Source: Smallanthus sonchifolius | Taxonomy: Eukaryota > Streptophyta > Magnoliopsida > Asterales > Asteraceae | Reading direction: 5' to 3' | DNA: 64,000 nucleotides | Assembly: GCA_023525975.1 (NCBI GenBank) | Contig: CM042042.1 | Location: forward strand, 7,137,501-7,201,500 | Shown here: piece by piece, positions 23,950 to 35,403 of the stretch | How the letters are laid out: each line of letters begins with the position of its first letter | Numbering within the stretch: position 1 is the stretch's first letter | The notes under the pieces: model-generated | Told to the model about the DNA's origin: nothing | The model's database searches: none | The model's input: only the letters and a program-made list of their open reading frames with translations | Made by a program: the position numbers and the translations under genes

Positions 23950-25318
23950 GAGTTTTTTTCTCAAATAGGTGTTGTTTTGAAAAATATTTACCATTCTAGT
24001 GTGTTCAATAAATATTTACCAAATTAGGTGAAACCCATTTTTTTTAAAGGCGAACATTAAATGTTGGGACGTCGCACCCCCGTCACATAGGAGAGCCTCG
24101 TTCAACTCCGGCCAATATGTTGTCTTAATCGGGCCAACTTGTCGTCAGAGTTGGAGAGTTTTCAAGGAAAAACCCCACCCAATACGGCCCCTTCCTGGCT
24201 TGAGGGAGAGTCGAGGCTCGAACCCTGGTTCGGCGTGGGTAAAACCTTGGTGCATCAGCCTAAAAAGCCTCATTTGCGATGCCGCAGAAATTAATGGTGG
24301 TGGCAGGGATTGAACCCGGATCCCTTGAGACTTCAGGCCTCACCTCAACCAATACACCACAACCTTTTTGATAGATGAAACCTATTAATCGTTTTATTTT
24401 ATGCATAAAAAAATAAGAAAACTCAACCCCATCAACACCAACCACCATCGTCGTTCCTAAAACCTTCGTCACCGCCACTACAACTCACCGGCTAGTCATT
24501 GAACCCCACCCGCTAATCGATGTTTCCTTTTGATTGAATCAACCAGGTCACTCAAATTAGAGACATTTCTTCCCAAAAAGTGGCACTAATTCTGGTTCCC
24601 AGAAGCATAAAATTGTTGGGCAAGGCGTTAAAAATTAACATACAGAAGCATAAAATAGTTGGGGCCAAGGCGTTAAAACTTGGTTCAATTTCCGTAGGTT
24701 TATGGTTCAAATTCGAGGTTACCGAGTTCGTCACTCTCTGTACAGTTTCTAAAATTTTGAGTGAAGTGGTTAATGGCCGACCAAATACTAATGCTAAATA
24801 ACATATTCGAATGTCAATTGAAGAGCTCGGCGAACACATTCTATTTCATGCATTGAGTTGTTGCTGAATTACAATACGGATATGTGAAATTATAGTCGGC
24901 GGTACAAATCAACATACTGTAGTGGTTTCGAAAAGTTGGCAGATGGAAACAAATCAAACTGATGAGATCTGCAGATGTTTGAGGCCGCTGTACCATGGTC
25001 TTGAGACGACCCAGGATTGGCGGATGACGGTGGAAAGTGGAAATGAACGACGGCTATCTAAACGCAAACTCCATTTGGTTATCCGTCATGGTCGGGATTC
25101 TGGACAGGTCACCGGAGAGATCTTAAGCCGACGGAATGAATATTTTTCTGAACAGGGACGATGGTGGTTGATTGGTGGTGGAGGGGTTGGGTTTTCTTAT
25201 TTTTTTATGTATAAAATAAAAAGATTAATAGGTTTCACCCAATTTGGTAAATATTTATTAAACAACACTAAAATGGTAAATATTTTTCTCAGCACCACCT
25301 ATTTGGAAAAAAAAACTC
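23950..25318. mobile_element. MULE (Mutator-like), non-autonomous, 9-bp TSD
   Basis: The perfect 9-bp TSD TTATTTTTG lies at 23,941-23,949 and 25,319-25,327. The element begins GAGTTTTTTTCTCAAATAGG and ends with the complement of GAGTTTTTTTTTCCAAATAGG. The TIRs are long: 23,950-24,040 continued at 24,373-24,470 on the left (split by a SINE), and about 25,150-25,318 on the right. Long TIRs with a 9-bp TSD are typical of Mutator-like elements. The unique interior (24,470-25,150) encodes nothing I recognise, but has open stretches in both directions and could be captured host sequence. Confidence 0.88.
24041..24372 (-). mobile_element. SINE inserted in the MULE left TIR
   Basis: On the minus strand the body starts with the A-box-like GTGTATTGGTTGAGG and B-box GGGTTCAATCCC, and ends in an A-rich tail (T run at 24,039-24,045). 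Flanking repeats AGGTGAAACCCATT (24,026) and AGATGAAACCTATT (24,373) are a 14-bp TSD with about three mismatches. The right TIR of the MULE lacks this insert, so the SINE arrived after the MULE formed. Confidence 0.78.
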
Positions 25319-25327
25319 TTATTTTTG

Positions 25328-25680
25328 TTATTATGTTGTTTGAAATGTTGAGACAAACGAGATTTTCTAATAATAAACAAAACATTTGAATTTTAAAATA
25401 TGAGACATTCCTGAAATATCAAACACAATCAATATTTTTATAAACTTAAAATTATGATTTAATCTTTATAAAAGAAAATTTTAAATTAATGAGTTATTTT
25501 AAATAATATTTGAGATTTTTTAAACCCAGTCATATTAACATAACCTTAAAACCCATATAGCAAACTTTTAAAACTTTGTGTACATAACATAACCTTAAAA
25601 CCCATGTAGCAAACTTTTAAAACTTTGCTTTTGCCCCCATCTCGCTCATACACTAAAATTATGTCACACATACTCTCTGT
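25328..25680. other. AT-rich, short direct repeats
   Basis: A roughly 50-bp segment (CATAACCTTAAAACCCAT, then AGCAAACTTTTAAAACTTTG) is repeated at 25,540 and 25,587. No gene. Confidence 0.45.
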
Positions 25681-25681
25681 C

Positions 25682-26370
25682 TCTATATATAATATAAATA
25701 CTTATTTTCTTTTTGCCCATCTATCTAACATTTATTTACTATCTCAGTTAATAACTTATTCTAATAGGGAACAACTATAAGAAAACTTAATGTTTATTAA
25801 AAAATTAAAAAAACTAGTTATTTAAGTGAAAAAAAATATAACTCAAAAACTAAAAACTGATTCGGAGACCTTGTTTCCCACGTCGTTCTTCTTAAAAAAA
25901 ACTTGAAAAGTAGTATGTTTAGCTTTTGGGTTTTAGTATAGCTTTTAGGTTAGGTTTTTGAAGGGGTGAAGATGTAGGGTAGGGGGTTTAGGTTTTTGAG
26001 GGGTGGGTTGGGGTTTAAGTTTTTGGGGGGTGGGTGAGGGGGTAGGTGGGGTGGAGGGTTTTAGGTTTTTGAGAGTGGGTTAACCTTTTTGGGTGTACTA
26101 TACATATGTAATAGAAGTTTTTTTTATTTTCTCATGAAAGTAAGTTAATATTTATATAGTTTAATTTAGATTTTTGTTTAACCTTTATTATTTAACTAGC
26201 ATTTAGAAATTCAGATTTGGAATATGTTTATTTATTTAATAAATGATAATTTTTTTAACGGAAAGTTTTAAATATTATTTAACGGCTGCGTCGTCACGCA
26301 CGGTTTGTGACGTTTCGATGTTAGTTTTTTTCATGGTTTTAGGCCCTTCAACGCAGGGTTTTAATACTAG
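25682..26370 (+). mobile_element. Helitron-like element (3' end clear, 5' end uncertain)
   Basis: The 3' end reads GCCCTTCAACGCAGGG, a short stem, then TTTTAATACTAG followed by T. This fits a Helitron terminus (hairpin, CTAG, insertion before T). A possible 5' end is TCTATATATAATATAAATAC at about 25,680, but the preceding base is not the expected A because a CT run obscures it. A strongly G-rich strand segment lies at 25,950-26,090. No RepHel protein is encoded. Confidence 0.42.
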
Positions 26371-26539
26371 TTTGATTTAAAATCTAGATTTTATTCTTTT
26401 AATTAAAAGCATGTTTTAAAATAATGAGTTATTTTAAAACGATATTTGAAAATTTAAAATGCAATCAACATTTTAGAAATTCAAAATTGAGATTTTAGCC
26501 TTATAAAGAGAAAAAACTTAGATTTGAATTTTATAAAAG
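26371..26539. other. AT-rich flank
   Basis: Nothing recognised. Confidence 0.4.
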
Positions 26540-26552
26540 GGATGATTTTAAC

Positions 26553-26747
26553 AACCACTAGCTTAGTCTAGTGGCAAAGGTGTATACCAAAACTTCTCTA
26601 AAATAGAGAGATTTTGGGTTCAAGTCCCACTTGTGACAAAATAAAAAAGGGGGTTGCAAGTTGGGTCATGGGGTTCTCTCACCTATGGTGGGTTTTCTCC
26701 TAATGGGGTGGAGATGATCGGGTGATCCAAATTGCAGTTAAAAAAAA
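26553..26747 (+). mobile_element. SINE, family A (second copy)
   Basis: It has the same body as the SINE at 21,523 (A-box-like GCTTAGTCTAGTGGCAAAGG, B-box GGGTTCAAGTCCC, tail of A). An imperfect TSD is visible as GGATGATTTTAA (26,540) and GGATAACTTTAA (26,748). Greater divergence in body and TSD suggests an older insertion. Confidence 0.8.
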
Positions 26748-26964
26748 GGATAACTTTAAATAAGTTATTTTTCAGTTTGAATTTATCTTAAATTGAGATT
26801 TTAAGAATATTTTTCAAACTTGTAATTAACAAATTGAGATTTATTAATAGATTATAAATGATTCATATAGTAACTGGCGTATTATTACGGGATATTAAAA
26901 TTAGAACGTCGTAAATAAAATTGAGATTTTATAAATACAAGAACAAAATAAAATTGGATTTTAC

Positions 26965-27242
26965 ACTTCTTTAGTGGTTAACATAGCATGCATCACAACT
27001 ATTACAAAACCTTATGAAAATAGAAGTTGTATGATGCCCTTTTTGCAACACTGGGTATGCTGGCCTCAACCGTGTACTTGGGCATACATGTGCCGGGACA
27101 AGGTGGATCGCAATTTTCAAGTCTTCTTGAGATGGTTCACACGTTTCAAAAGAAGTATGACCTATCACTTGAACATGTGAGAAAGTGCTCTAGCCAAGCA
27201 CAAAGGAGGATAGGCATAGATGGGATTAAACGTGACAATTAG
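26965..27242 (+). pseudogene. Plant gene fragment of unrecognised family
   Basis: An open stretch encodes LGMLASTVYLGIHVPGQGGS, then LLEMVHTFQKKYDLSLEHVRKC and SSQAQRRIGIDG before a stop at 27,242. The composition is protein-like and differs from nearby non-coding DNA, with no stop over about 71 codons. I could not name the family. There is no clear start, promoter or other exon, and a hAT MITE lies 78 bp downstream. It is probably a truncated gene piece. Confidence 0.35.
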
Positions 27243-27319
27243 ACGAGTTCTTTAACCTTCATTGTTAATTATTCTCACACTAGAAGAGGAACCGCCCCAA
27301 GTACCTTGTTAAGTTGAAG

Positions 27320-27760
27320 CAGAGCCGGCCCCGAGAATCCTCCATACGTTTTGGACCCGGGACAAGTAATAAAAAAAAGCGGGCCTCAATAATTTTTTTA
27401 TATGTAATGGGTTTAAATATATACATTTTTGTGTCTTTTTTGTTTTTGGTTTAATAGTTTAAACAATTATGGATTTTTGTGTGACAACATTTTAAAGAGA
27501 GAAAAAAAAGAGAAGAGAATAGAAGAAATATGACATAAAAAATAAATAATGTTGTTGTCAAGACTTGAACATGTGATCTTTATATTTTTTTTTGCAATGA
27601 TTTTTTCAAATGCAGTAAGGAAACTTTGATGTACAAAAAATAGATGTATAAACTAAATATATTATTTAAAACATATACAAAAAATTTAAAAATTTCAAGC
27701 CTTTCAAAAGACTGGGTTTGGAGCCGTGCCCACCCTGCCCCTCCCTTTGGGCCGGGCCTG
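27320..27760. mobile_element. Non-autonomous hAT-like element
   Basis: The 441-bp element starts CAGAGCCGGCCC and ends GGGCCGGGCCTG, short TIRs differing at two or three positions. The 8-bp flanks AGTTGAAG (27,312-27,319) and AGCTGAAG (27,761-27,768) are a TSD with one mismatch. No coding capacity. Confidence 0.7.
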
Positions 27761-27768
27761 AGCTGAAG

Positions 27769-28189
27769 TAGGGCAATAAAAATGGTGCTAGCACTTCAAG
27801 TATGTGAAACCTAATTTGTTCTCATATTTAATTGGGTATATTACTCATGATTAGCAAATTCATTTGCAGGAACTAAGGAGAATACAATTTAAAGATCACA
27901 TCACTATGAAGGCAGTAAGATATTCCATATTCTATTTTCAAATAGTCTGGTTTAAATATTTGAAAATGTTTTCTTAATTTTCGTACCTAAAAAAAACCTA
28001 GTTGAGATTATGGAACAGGTTTTCAATTTATGTTTGGTGAACATTTGATAACAATTCAGTTGGTTTATATGAATATCGTACTTGTTTTGAGGTTGCAGCC
28101 CAAATAGCATTTATGACACTTTTTGTTGTTAATTATAAATTTAAGAAAATATAAAGACATAAATAATTACTGATATGACTGTTTTTAAG
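27769..28189. other. AT-rich intergenic, nothing recognised
   Basis: No domain, element end or RNA was seen. Confidence 0.45.
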
Positions 28190-30060
28190 ATCTCCTCATC
28201 TGATATGATCTCGTTAAATTTTATAATTTGGTATAATTCTTCCTTATTAAATAATATTACTCTATAATTATATTTTTATTCTCAAACGGTATACTTTTGT
28301 TCTAAAATATAGCTTACAATAAGACAATTGTATACTCATTAACCGTAGACCGGTGTTTATTTATATATATATTATAAAACATACATTTTTAGGATGTGGT
28401 TATTTAATGGTGAATGAATCATGAGAATATAACTCTGTTTACTACAATAAAATAATAATTTGATGTCTCTGACAGCGTAACGTTTCAACGTTAAATGTTG
28501 ATTGTGTTATGATTCGTTTGTGTGTTCATATTTGAAACATGTGACATGTTTTGATTGAGTGTTTAGATCTGATAATTTATAATAATAAAAAATAGTTATT
28601 TTGATGACAAATTCTCATAATTTCAAGTATTGGTTGTGTTCACTATTAAAAACAAGGTTTTGAAAGACCGACCGATCGCATTACCGGTTAAGTGGTCGGA
28701 ATGAACCATAATTAATTTTAAAATTATTTTAATATTACATACAATTTAGATATTAATTGATTTTTTTTCTAATTTATAGTTATTTTTGACAAATAAATAA
28801 TTTTATATATATAATATTTATTGATATGTAAAAAAAATGTATGTTATCAAAAGAATATACTAGTTTAAAGATATTAATTTTTTTATATTAATTAAAAAAA
28901 TTAAAGATATTAATAATCTAATTATCAAGAAACAAAACACAACCTATTTCTATATTTAATTTAAATTAATTTCGAGGTCTCAAGATCAAAATTTTCCCAA
29001 AACATTTTTAGCCATGATTTCTCAAATCTTTCATTTCACGCATCGCCCCACACTAGAACCAAATATATCTTTCCTATCCATAAATTTGCAACTAGAACAT
29101 CCTCTTTATATGTTGGGAATTCAAACATAAATCAACTTAAATAAATCTAACTGACTTAGGTTTAACCTGGATTTACTAGAATCGTGCATTTCAATAGTTG
29201 GCGGTTTAGTCGGGTGTAAATGGATCGGACCGTAACCGGTTTCCGATACGACTGATCCGGTCCGGTTTTAATATCATTGGTTAAAAATGAATTTGGTTTT
29301 CTTTGATCCTTCTTAATCAGTGTTTTCATAATCAAACCAGATATTGAATTAGTCAACTTACCTATTTACTGGTCGAACCGGATTTAAAAACTCGATAAAG
29401 TAATAAATAATATAAAAATTAAAACCATATATATACTATATATAATTCAAAACAAAATATGTGTGAATTTATACTTTTAATAAAATAATATAAAGACATA
29501 AATAAACAAAATATGGAATCTGTATTAAAATAGGGATGGTTCAAAGTAAAGGGCGGGTTCAAATAAGGACGGTTTAAAAAGGCATTATCGGAATGACCAG
29601 ATACTCAGTTCCTGGTCCACCAGTCGGTCGAGTCCGCTCGTGAGAACCCTGCTTTTTTACATCTCTCATATCTGATATGGTCTCGTTAAATTTTAAAACT
29701 TGATATACATTCTTTATAAAATAATATCTACTCGATGATGTAATAAATAATAAAAAAAAATCAAAAACTATATATATCAACTTACTTTTTTCATAAACAC
29801 TCCACTTTTATTTTTAAAATATAGGTAAAAATAAAAATGAAGACAATAATGAAACAAAGTATATAAAATGTGTAACACTGTATACTCGTTAATATAGCTA
29901 GAAATGAAAGACAATAATGTAACAAACGTTTATATATATTTTATAAAACTTATATATTTTTTACTATGCCTATAATATGATAATATAAGTCTGTAATAAT
30001 AATTTGATGTCCCTGACATCGTAATATTTCAATATTAAATTATTTCAACACTAAATGTAA
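28190..30060. repeat. Diverged copies of the NAC-flank and tandem repeat units
   Basis: 28,190-28,500 and 29,655-30,060 are diverged copies of the 0.7 kb unit found at 4.4-5.2 kb and 19.9-20.6 kb, sharing TGATATGATCTCGTTAAA-type and ATAATTTGATGTC words. 28,705-29,125 is related to the NAC 3' flank at 1,590-1,880. The NAC exons themselves are absent here. Between them (29,160-29,650) lie CCGGT-rich words with no gene. The block looks like a decayed duplication of the NAC locus. Confidence 0.55.
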
Positions 30061-30709
30061 AAATACATAATGTCCTATTGTAGTTCCAAAAGAAATGTGA
30101 TGAAAATGAGTAGATATATAAACTATTAAACATCGACGAAGGAGCAGAAATAAAAAAGGTAACCTCGACAGCGATCTAGGACTTTGATCAGGGTCTCTTT
30201 GATGTTGACAGAATCGTTTAACAATGATGTCGGAACTGAATGGAAGGTGTAGTAGACCAACCAAGGGGTTCTAAACGTGGGCTTCGGTGGTTTTTTGGTG
30301 GTCGAAGCTGTCAGATCTCAACCGGAAATAGAGGTGCACAAATCGGTTTTTTTTTGGAACCGGATCCGGACCGGTTCTGTCAAAGTTGGTCAATAACCGG
30401 ATCCATTAGAACCGGTTCCGGTTCGGATCCGGTTCCGGGTGTGGAGACTTGGAACCTATTGGGACCGGTTCGGATATTTAGAACCGGACCGGTTAAAAAA
30501 AACCGGTTCCACCGGTTCCGAAAAAAAAAAAATTAAAAATTAACAAAGATACACTATAAAATACATGTTTTATTTATTTTGTAGATTTTTTAAAGTTATT
30601 TAACAATAGTTCGTACAAAAAAAATACAAAAAACATAATTGAATCACAAAGCATTAATTATTTATTATGTTTTCAATATTCTTCGTCGTAGTCTTTGTAA
30701 CATCGGTTT

Positions 30710-32803
30710 TCATTCTTCTTCGCTTGAGATACGTTGGGCTTCATCGTAAGCTTGTTCTTCGTCCGAAAGTGGAGTCGCCGCCCCATGTTCTACTTCGAAT
30801 TCATGTATTTCTTGTTCAACGTCAAGCTCGCCTTCTAGTTTTGCAACATGTTGTACACGTTCGGCGGCATCCAAATGGTCCTTCAAGCAAATACACATCT
30901 CCATAGATTCCGGTGTAAGCCTCGTTCTTCGAATAGATAAAACCCTGCCACTAAGAGAAAAAGCGGATTCCGAAGCTACCGTGGAAGCTTGGACGGTTAG
31001 TAGGTCACGGGCCATTGCGGCTAGAACGGGATATTGGGATTCCCTTCCTTGCCACCAACTCAAGATATCAAAGTTTTCAAACTTTTCGGATCTTAGAGTA
31101 GAAATAAAGTCGGTTGCTTGATATCTCCCAAGCTCGCTACTTGGTGTGGTTCCACATGCTCGTTTAGTATTTTCGTTTCTTAAAGTGTTAAATAAATTTA
31201 GCATCGGGTTCCTTGAACTACTAGAAGTTGAACCCGAACCCATTGATTCACGTATGTTTGATGGATCACCACTTCCACCATATTTGCGTAAATAATAATC
31301 AAACATATTATTAAAAGCCGAATTGAAATCCCTTATTGCATTTGATTCAAAATTTGGGTCTTCCTCGAACATATTTAAATCATCCGATATTGATCCAATT
31401 AATGTTTCAACACCGGTTACATTAATCGTTGGGTTTAAGGCGGCCGAACATGTAACAACGGCCGGCATTTCTGAAAAATATTTTTTAAATTTAGCTTTCA
31501 TAGATTTTACCATTTTTTCAAAAATAGTGCCGTGATATTCAAACTCTTTTAATTTATTACATATTAAGTATAATTGTTGAAGTATTAGCGAAGACGTGGG
31601 ATAATAAACTCCCGATAAACATGTAGTTGCATTTTTAAAAACCTCAAGCAAATTAGTTAGTTTCTCGATCATATCCCAACTTATATTATCAAATTTTTGT
31701 AAACAACGTTTCTTTTGCACAAGTTCATCATGGAAATGTTTTAAAGTAATTCTTTGCCTTAAGGCCGATTCAAACATTTTCCAAGTCGAGTTCCATCTAG
31801 TAGGTACGTCCCAATTCGGACCTAAAAAGATGGAATCCGTTTGTTGGCACAAGTTTCTATAGTTTATATATCTTTTTTTGCTTGTGCTAAAAACTTCACG
31901 TAACATCACTTTAAAATTTTCTTTTACGTCTTTTATTTCTTGGACGTTTAGACCGTCTTGCACAACCAAGTTAATGATGTGTGCAACACATCGACTATGA
32001 AAAAAAACACCGTTACAAGGCGGTTCATATTTTATTTTTAATTTTTCGACCGCGTTTGTGTTATTTGAAGCGTTATCAAAAGATATTGAAAATATTTTCG
32101 GTTGAATTTTATAAGTTTTAATTACCGAGTCTAAAATATAAAATAAGTTTTCACCGGTATGTGGATATCCAAAATAATCAAACGCAATCGTACGCTTCAT
32201 CATTTGCCACGACTCCGGTTGAACCCAATGTGCGGTAACGCAAAGGTACGATTCGGGTAAACCATGTGGAGCGGACCAAACGTCCGTTGTTAAGTTAATG
32301 CCGGTATTTAATTTTTCAAAACCTAAAATTAATTCTTTTTTGGCTCTTTTCCACATTTTTAAACAATCTCTTCTCAAAGTAGAACGACTTACATTTGTGT
32401 AATTCGGTTGAAGCGTCTCTTGTATCATCCTCGTCAAGCGCGGATTATCAAAATGATCAAAAGGCAAGCCTTCTTGAATGACGAAATGTGCCATTCTCTC
32501 ACGAACACTTTCGACATTGTATTGCCAAACTCCTCCATCCCTACCAATTTGAGTTTGATTTTCACCTTCTTGAGTGTGTCTTGCGTGACTAGCAATATGT
32601 TTCCTTAAACTGCTATTTCCCGCCGCAGCCAAAAGTTTACCACAACGTTTGCAACGAGCCTTTTGCGAGCCGTTCGACATTTCGCATAAATCGAAATAAG
32701 CCCATATTTCTTGGTTTCGGGAGCAAGGAAGTATTGACACAACCGTAACATCGCTAGTAGAACCACCAACCGAATTTTGAGTGCTTGCGGAAGCGGAAGC
32801 CAT
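30710..32803 (-). CDS. hAT-family transposase (BED zinc finger, hAT dimerisation domain)
   Basis: The 697-residue protein from the ATG at 32,803 has a Ser/Ala-rich N-terminus, then a BED-type zinc finger (KARCKRCGKLL with the SLRKHIASH histidines, about residues 30-80). An RNase-H-like core follows, with LTTDVWSAPHG holding a likely catalytic Asp, and RCVAHIINLVVQDG. The C-terminal hAT dimerisation domain is unmistakable (DILSWWQ, YPVLAAMARDLL, STVASESAFS, RRTRLTPESME). The protein would cut and paste the surrounding element in the nucleus. The frame stays open upstream to an ATG at 32,908, but a TATAAATA box at 32,920-32,913 places the expected RNA start near 32,885, so I prefer the internal ATG. 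No frameshift or stop; length fits the plant RICESLEEPER/Ac-like group. Confidence 0.92.
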   Translation of the reverse strand: MASASASTQNSVGGSTSDVTVVSILPCSRNQEIWAYFDLCEMSNGSQKARCKRCGKLLAAAGNSSLRKHIASHARHTQEGENQTQIGRDGGVWQYNVESVRERMAHFVIQEGLPFDHFDNPRLTRMIQETLQPNYTNVSRSTLRRDCLKMWKRAKKELILGFEKLNTGINLTTDVWSAPHGLPESYLCVTAHWVQPESWQMMKRTIAFDYFGYPHTGENLFYILDSVIKTYKIQPKIFSISFDNASNNTNAVEKLKIKYEPPCNGVFFHSRCVAHIINLVVQDGLNVQEIKDVKENFKVMLREVFSTSKKRYINYRNLCQQTDSIFLGPNWDVPTRWNSTWKMFESALRQRITLKHFHDELVQKKRCLQKFDNISWDMIEKLTNLLEVFKNATTCLSGVYYPTSSLILQQLYLICNKLKEFEYHGTIFEKMVKSMKAKFKKYFSEMPAVVTCSAALNPTINVTGVETLIGSISDDLNMFEEDPNFESNAIRDFNSAFNNMFDYYLRKYGGSGDPSNIRESMGSGSTSSSSRNPMLNLFNTLRNENTKRACGTTPSSELGRYQATDFISTLRSEKFENFDILSWWQGRESQYPVLAAMARDLLTVQASTVASESAFSLSGRVLSIRRTRLTPESMEMCICLKDHLDAAERVQHVAKLEGELDVEQEIHEFEVEHGAATPLSDEEQAYDEAQRISSEEE

Positions 32804-32912
32804 GAGAGCGTTTTTTTTTTGCTTAACGTGAGCGTTTTTTTTGCGTTTTGAGAGCGTTTTTGAGTTTTGAGAGCTAGAATGTTGTGGTGAACTAACACAA
32901 ACACCCAATACC

Positions 32913-32920
32913 TATTTATA
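32913..32920 (-). promoter_or_regulatory. TATA box of the hAT transposase gene
   Basis: TATAAATA on the minus strand lies about 110 bp upstream of the preferred ATG and just upstream of the longer-frame ATG. At a 25-35 bp spacing, transcription would start at about 32,880-32,890. Confidence 0.6.
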
Positions 32921-33229
32921 CTAAATTTCAATCCTTAAAAACAAAAAAAAAAACAAAAAACGGCCATAAAACGGCTATATAGCCGTTTTTTTTTTAACCC
33001 CAACGGCTAGAACCGGTTCCAAAATGTCCGAAAAAAACCGGTTCCAAAAAATCCGATTTTTATCCGATTTTTAACCGGTCCGTCAAAAAACCCAGAACCG
33101 GTCCCGGAACCGGCGGTTCTCATAATATCCGGACCGGTTCTAAAAAAACCTGTTCTCACCGGATCCGGTTTCGGATAATCCATCGGATCGGTTCCGGTTC
33201 CGGTTCTTTTGTGCACCTCTAACCGGAAA

Positions 33230-34179
33230 GTCTTGAACAAGGGGGGAGGTATTTGCGAATAATCTTCAAATGGTACGATTGTGTTGGAACCTTATGGAGA
33301 TGGCATCCGGTGTTTTGTGACTTTGTCTACTAGAGGTTAATGGCGATCGGTCCCCCACTATTGATGACAGGGGGTTTTGAGGGTGTGCAGGGTGGGTATT
33401 GCACGGGACCCATGTTTTACAAGGGGGGCATTTTTTTCTCGTTTAGGTACCGTGGGTTTATTAACATATCTAAAAACATATAAACTTATTTGTAATTAAG
33501 TGTTCTAGAAGGGGTCCAATAATAATAAACATATAATGTTTATAGGGGTATATATAAAATTTCCCCATTAACAAACAACGTGATATGTGATGCCCTTCTT
33601 CAACTTTACATAGCAAAATATTTGTTTAGGTATTCATACAAAAGCAGAAATAGTTAGATAATACAAATATTGATTTACAAAACCTTTTATTACATCTTAA
33701 ACTTCTTATCGACTTGGTTAAGAAAGAGGTCAAAATCGACCCATAAGACTTTGCAAACCCGTATTTGACATCCCTTTGTATTTTGAAGCAACAATTACAT
33801 ATAGGGTTCAATTTTTTTAATTTTTGTTTAAAAAGGTGCTTCTGAGACCTATTTTGAGCGGCTTGAAGCCCCGTGACACCATTCTTTAGTTACCTATTTT
33901 TTATTTAATGGACAAAAATGTATGAGAATTCATTGAGAGAGTGGTTGCTCCACTAACATGAAAAGTCTTTTTCATAATTAAATAGGAGTAAATGGGTTTG
34001 CTACAGAAGAATCCACTCGTGATTGTCACATAGTAATGGACAACTCATCATGACCATGAAATAATGTCCAGCAGTGAATTGTCCATAGAATATGAACCTT
34101 CAGGCCTATTGGATATATAAAGGAGATCAATGATTTGGGCCTAATCCAACAAATTAATATTTTATTGAGCAATAAACGT
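33230..34179. other. Intergenic, no gene recognised
   Basis: Nothing assignable. GGGG-containing runs lie near 33,240 and 33,420 in otherwise AT-rich DNA. Confidence 0.45.
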
Positions 34180-34400
34180 CTAATGTTATGTTAGATTAGC
34201 TTCTAACGTTTTAACACGTCATGATGAGTTTCAAGTTAAACCTAATATGTTTAGCTAAACGGGTTAGAAATGTATTAACCTCACAAGTTTTAACGTTAAA
34301 ACGTTAGATTAGCTTCTAACGTTTTAACCCGTTATGATGAGTGTTTCAAGTAAAACCTAATGCGTTAGCTAAACGGGTTAGAAATGTATTAACAAGTTTA
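34180..34400. repeat. Two-copy tandem duplication of about 120 bp
   Basis: GTTAGATTAGCTTCTAACG, then AAACCTAATATG/GCG and TAGCTAAACGGGTTAGAAA occur twice in order (about 34,180-34,282 and 34,300-34,398). Each copy contains the inverted word GTTAGA/TCTAAC. Confidence 0.75.
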
Positions 34401-35390
34401 TGGACTGATCATTTCATTTTGAATACTTCCATCAAAAACTAAATTTTGAAAAAGATGAGTGTAAATGAAACTGTTTTATAAACATTTGTGTTTTTTATGT
34501 AAACTTGTAATTTTAAATCAATGACGTTAAAAGCAAGAAATCTAAACGAAAATCCGGATTAACTGAGCCGACTCCATATCAGTATACAAATACGCAAGTA
34601 TGTATAACTTTATATATGAGTTTATATAAAATTAACATTCATAACCAACTTGTTTACTTGCTTTTAGAAAAAGAAAGGTTAGGGAGTAGTATATTCTTGA
34701 AGTCATATGCAAGGGATCCTTTTTCTTTTGATCTTTAGATTAAAGTTTGTAGTTGTATTGAAACTCCCAATACAAATTAATCAAGATCTTTGCTTTCTGC
34801 CTTGGAAATTGGAATCACCATCAATTTCATGCAAATCAAACACATTGAAAATGATGATGCATATATTATGACCAATGTTATTAAAACCGGATAGGACCGG
34901 ACCGGCCGGTTCAACCGGGAACTGCTAGCTTTACCGGTCCAAAGTAAGGAAAAAAACTGGACTCAGAAGAACCAGACAGTTCCTTCTAAAAACGGTTAAC
35001 CAGAGCAAACCGGAATGAACCAGACTAAAGATATGACACAAGATTTAATTAAAGAATTTCCAAATTACAAGAATGAAGGAAGAACACCACCACATTTTCC
35101 TCAAATAGAATATGTTGTATGTTGTGTTGTGTCTTCATCTAAATTTTCTAATCCATTGATGTCATAATTAACACATCAAATATCAAAAGCCATTGCCATC
35201 AAGATTAACATTAAACACATGCCTAATCTTGTCAAGCTCCTCCATGCAAGTTTTTCCTGAAAGTAAATCAGTGGTATCAGAGTCAAGTGAAACGCAGTTT
35301 GTGATAGATAAATAGCCTTAAAATCAGTACAAGTTTATTCGAACTTTACGCATACCAATGTGTCATGTTGAAGGTTTAAAACAACTAAAT
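34401..35390. other. Intergenic with CCGGT-rich relic
   Basis: About 34,875-35,030 has dense ACCGG/CCGGT words like the hAT subterminal region but no matching ends. Otherwise nothing recognised. Confidence 0.4.
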
Positions 35391-35403
35391 ACTAATAATA
35401 GTT

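Larger units (their letters stand above)
30329..33221 (-). mobile_element. Complete hAT transposon, 2.9 kb, perfect 8-bp TSD
   Basis: The ends read TAGAGGTGCACAAA and TTTTGTGCACCTCTA as inverted repeats. The 8-bp TSD ACCGGAAA occurs at 30,321-30,328 and 33,222-33,229. Subterminal regions on both sides (30,350-30,520 and 33,005-33,205) carry many AACCGGTTCC and CCGGATCCGG words, the type of repeat bound by hAT transposases. A single uninterrupted transposase frame fills the centre. Matching ends, perfect TSD and open frame together suggest a recent and possibly autonomous copy. Mobility itself cannot be seen from sequence. Confidence 0.93.

Noticed and set aside
25952..26095. Telomere-like G-rich repeats (GGTTTAGG-type words)
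   Set aside because: The units are irregular and not TTTAGGG tandem repeats. It is better seen as a G-rich segment of the Helitron-like element.
30240..30536. 98-residue plus-strand frame across the hAT left end
   Set aside because: It crosses the TIR and the CCGG-rich subterminal repeat, so it is a composition artefact.
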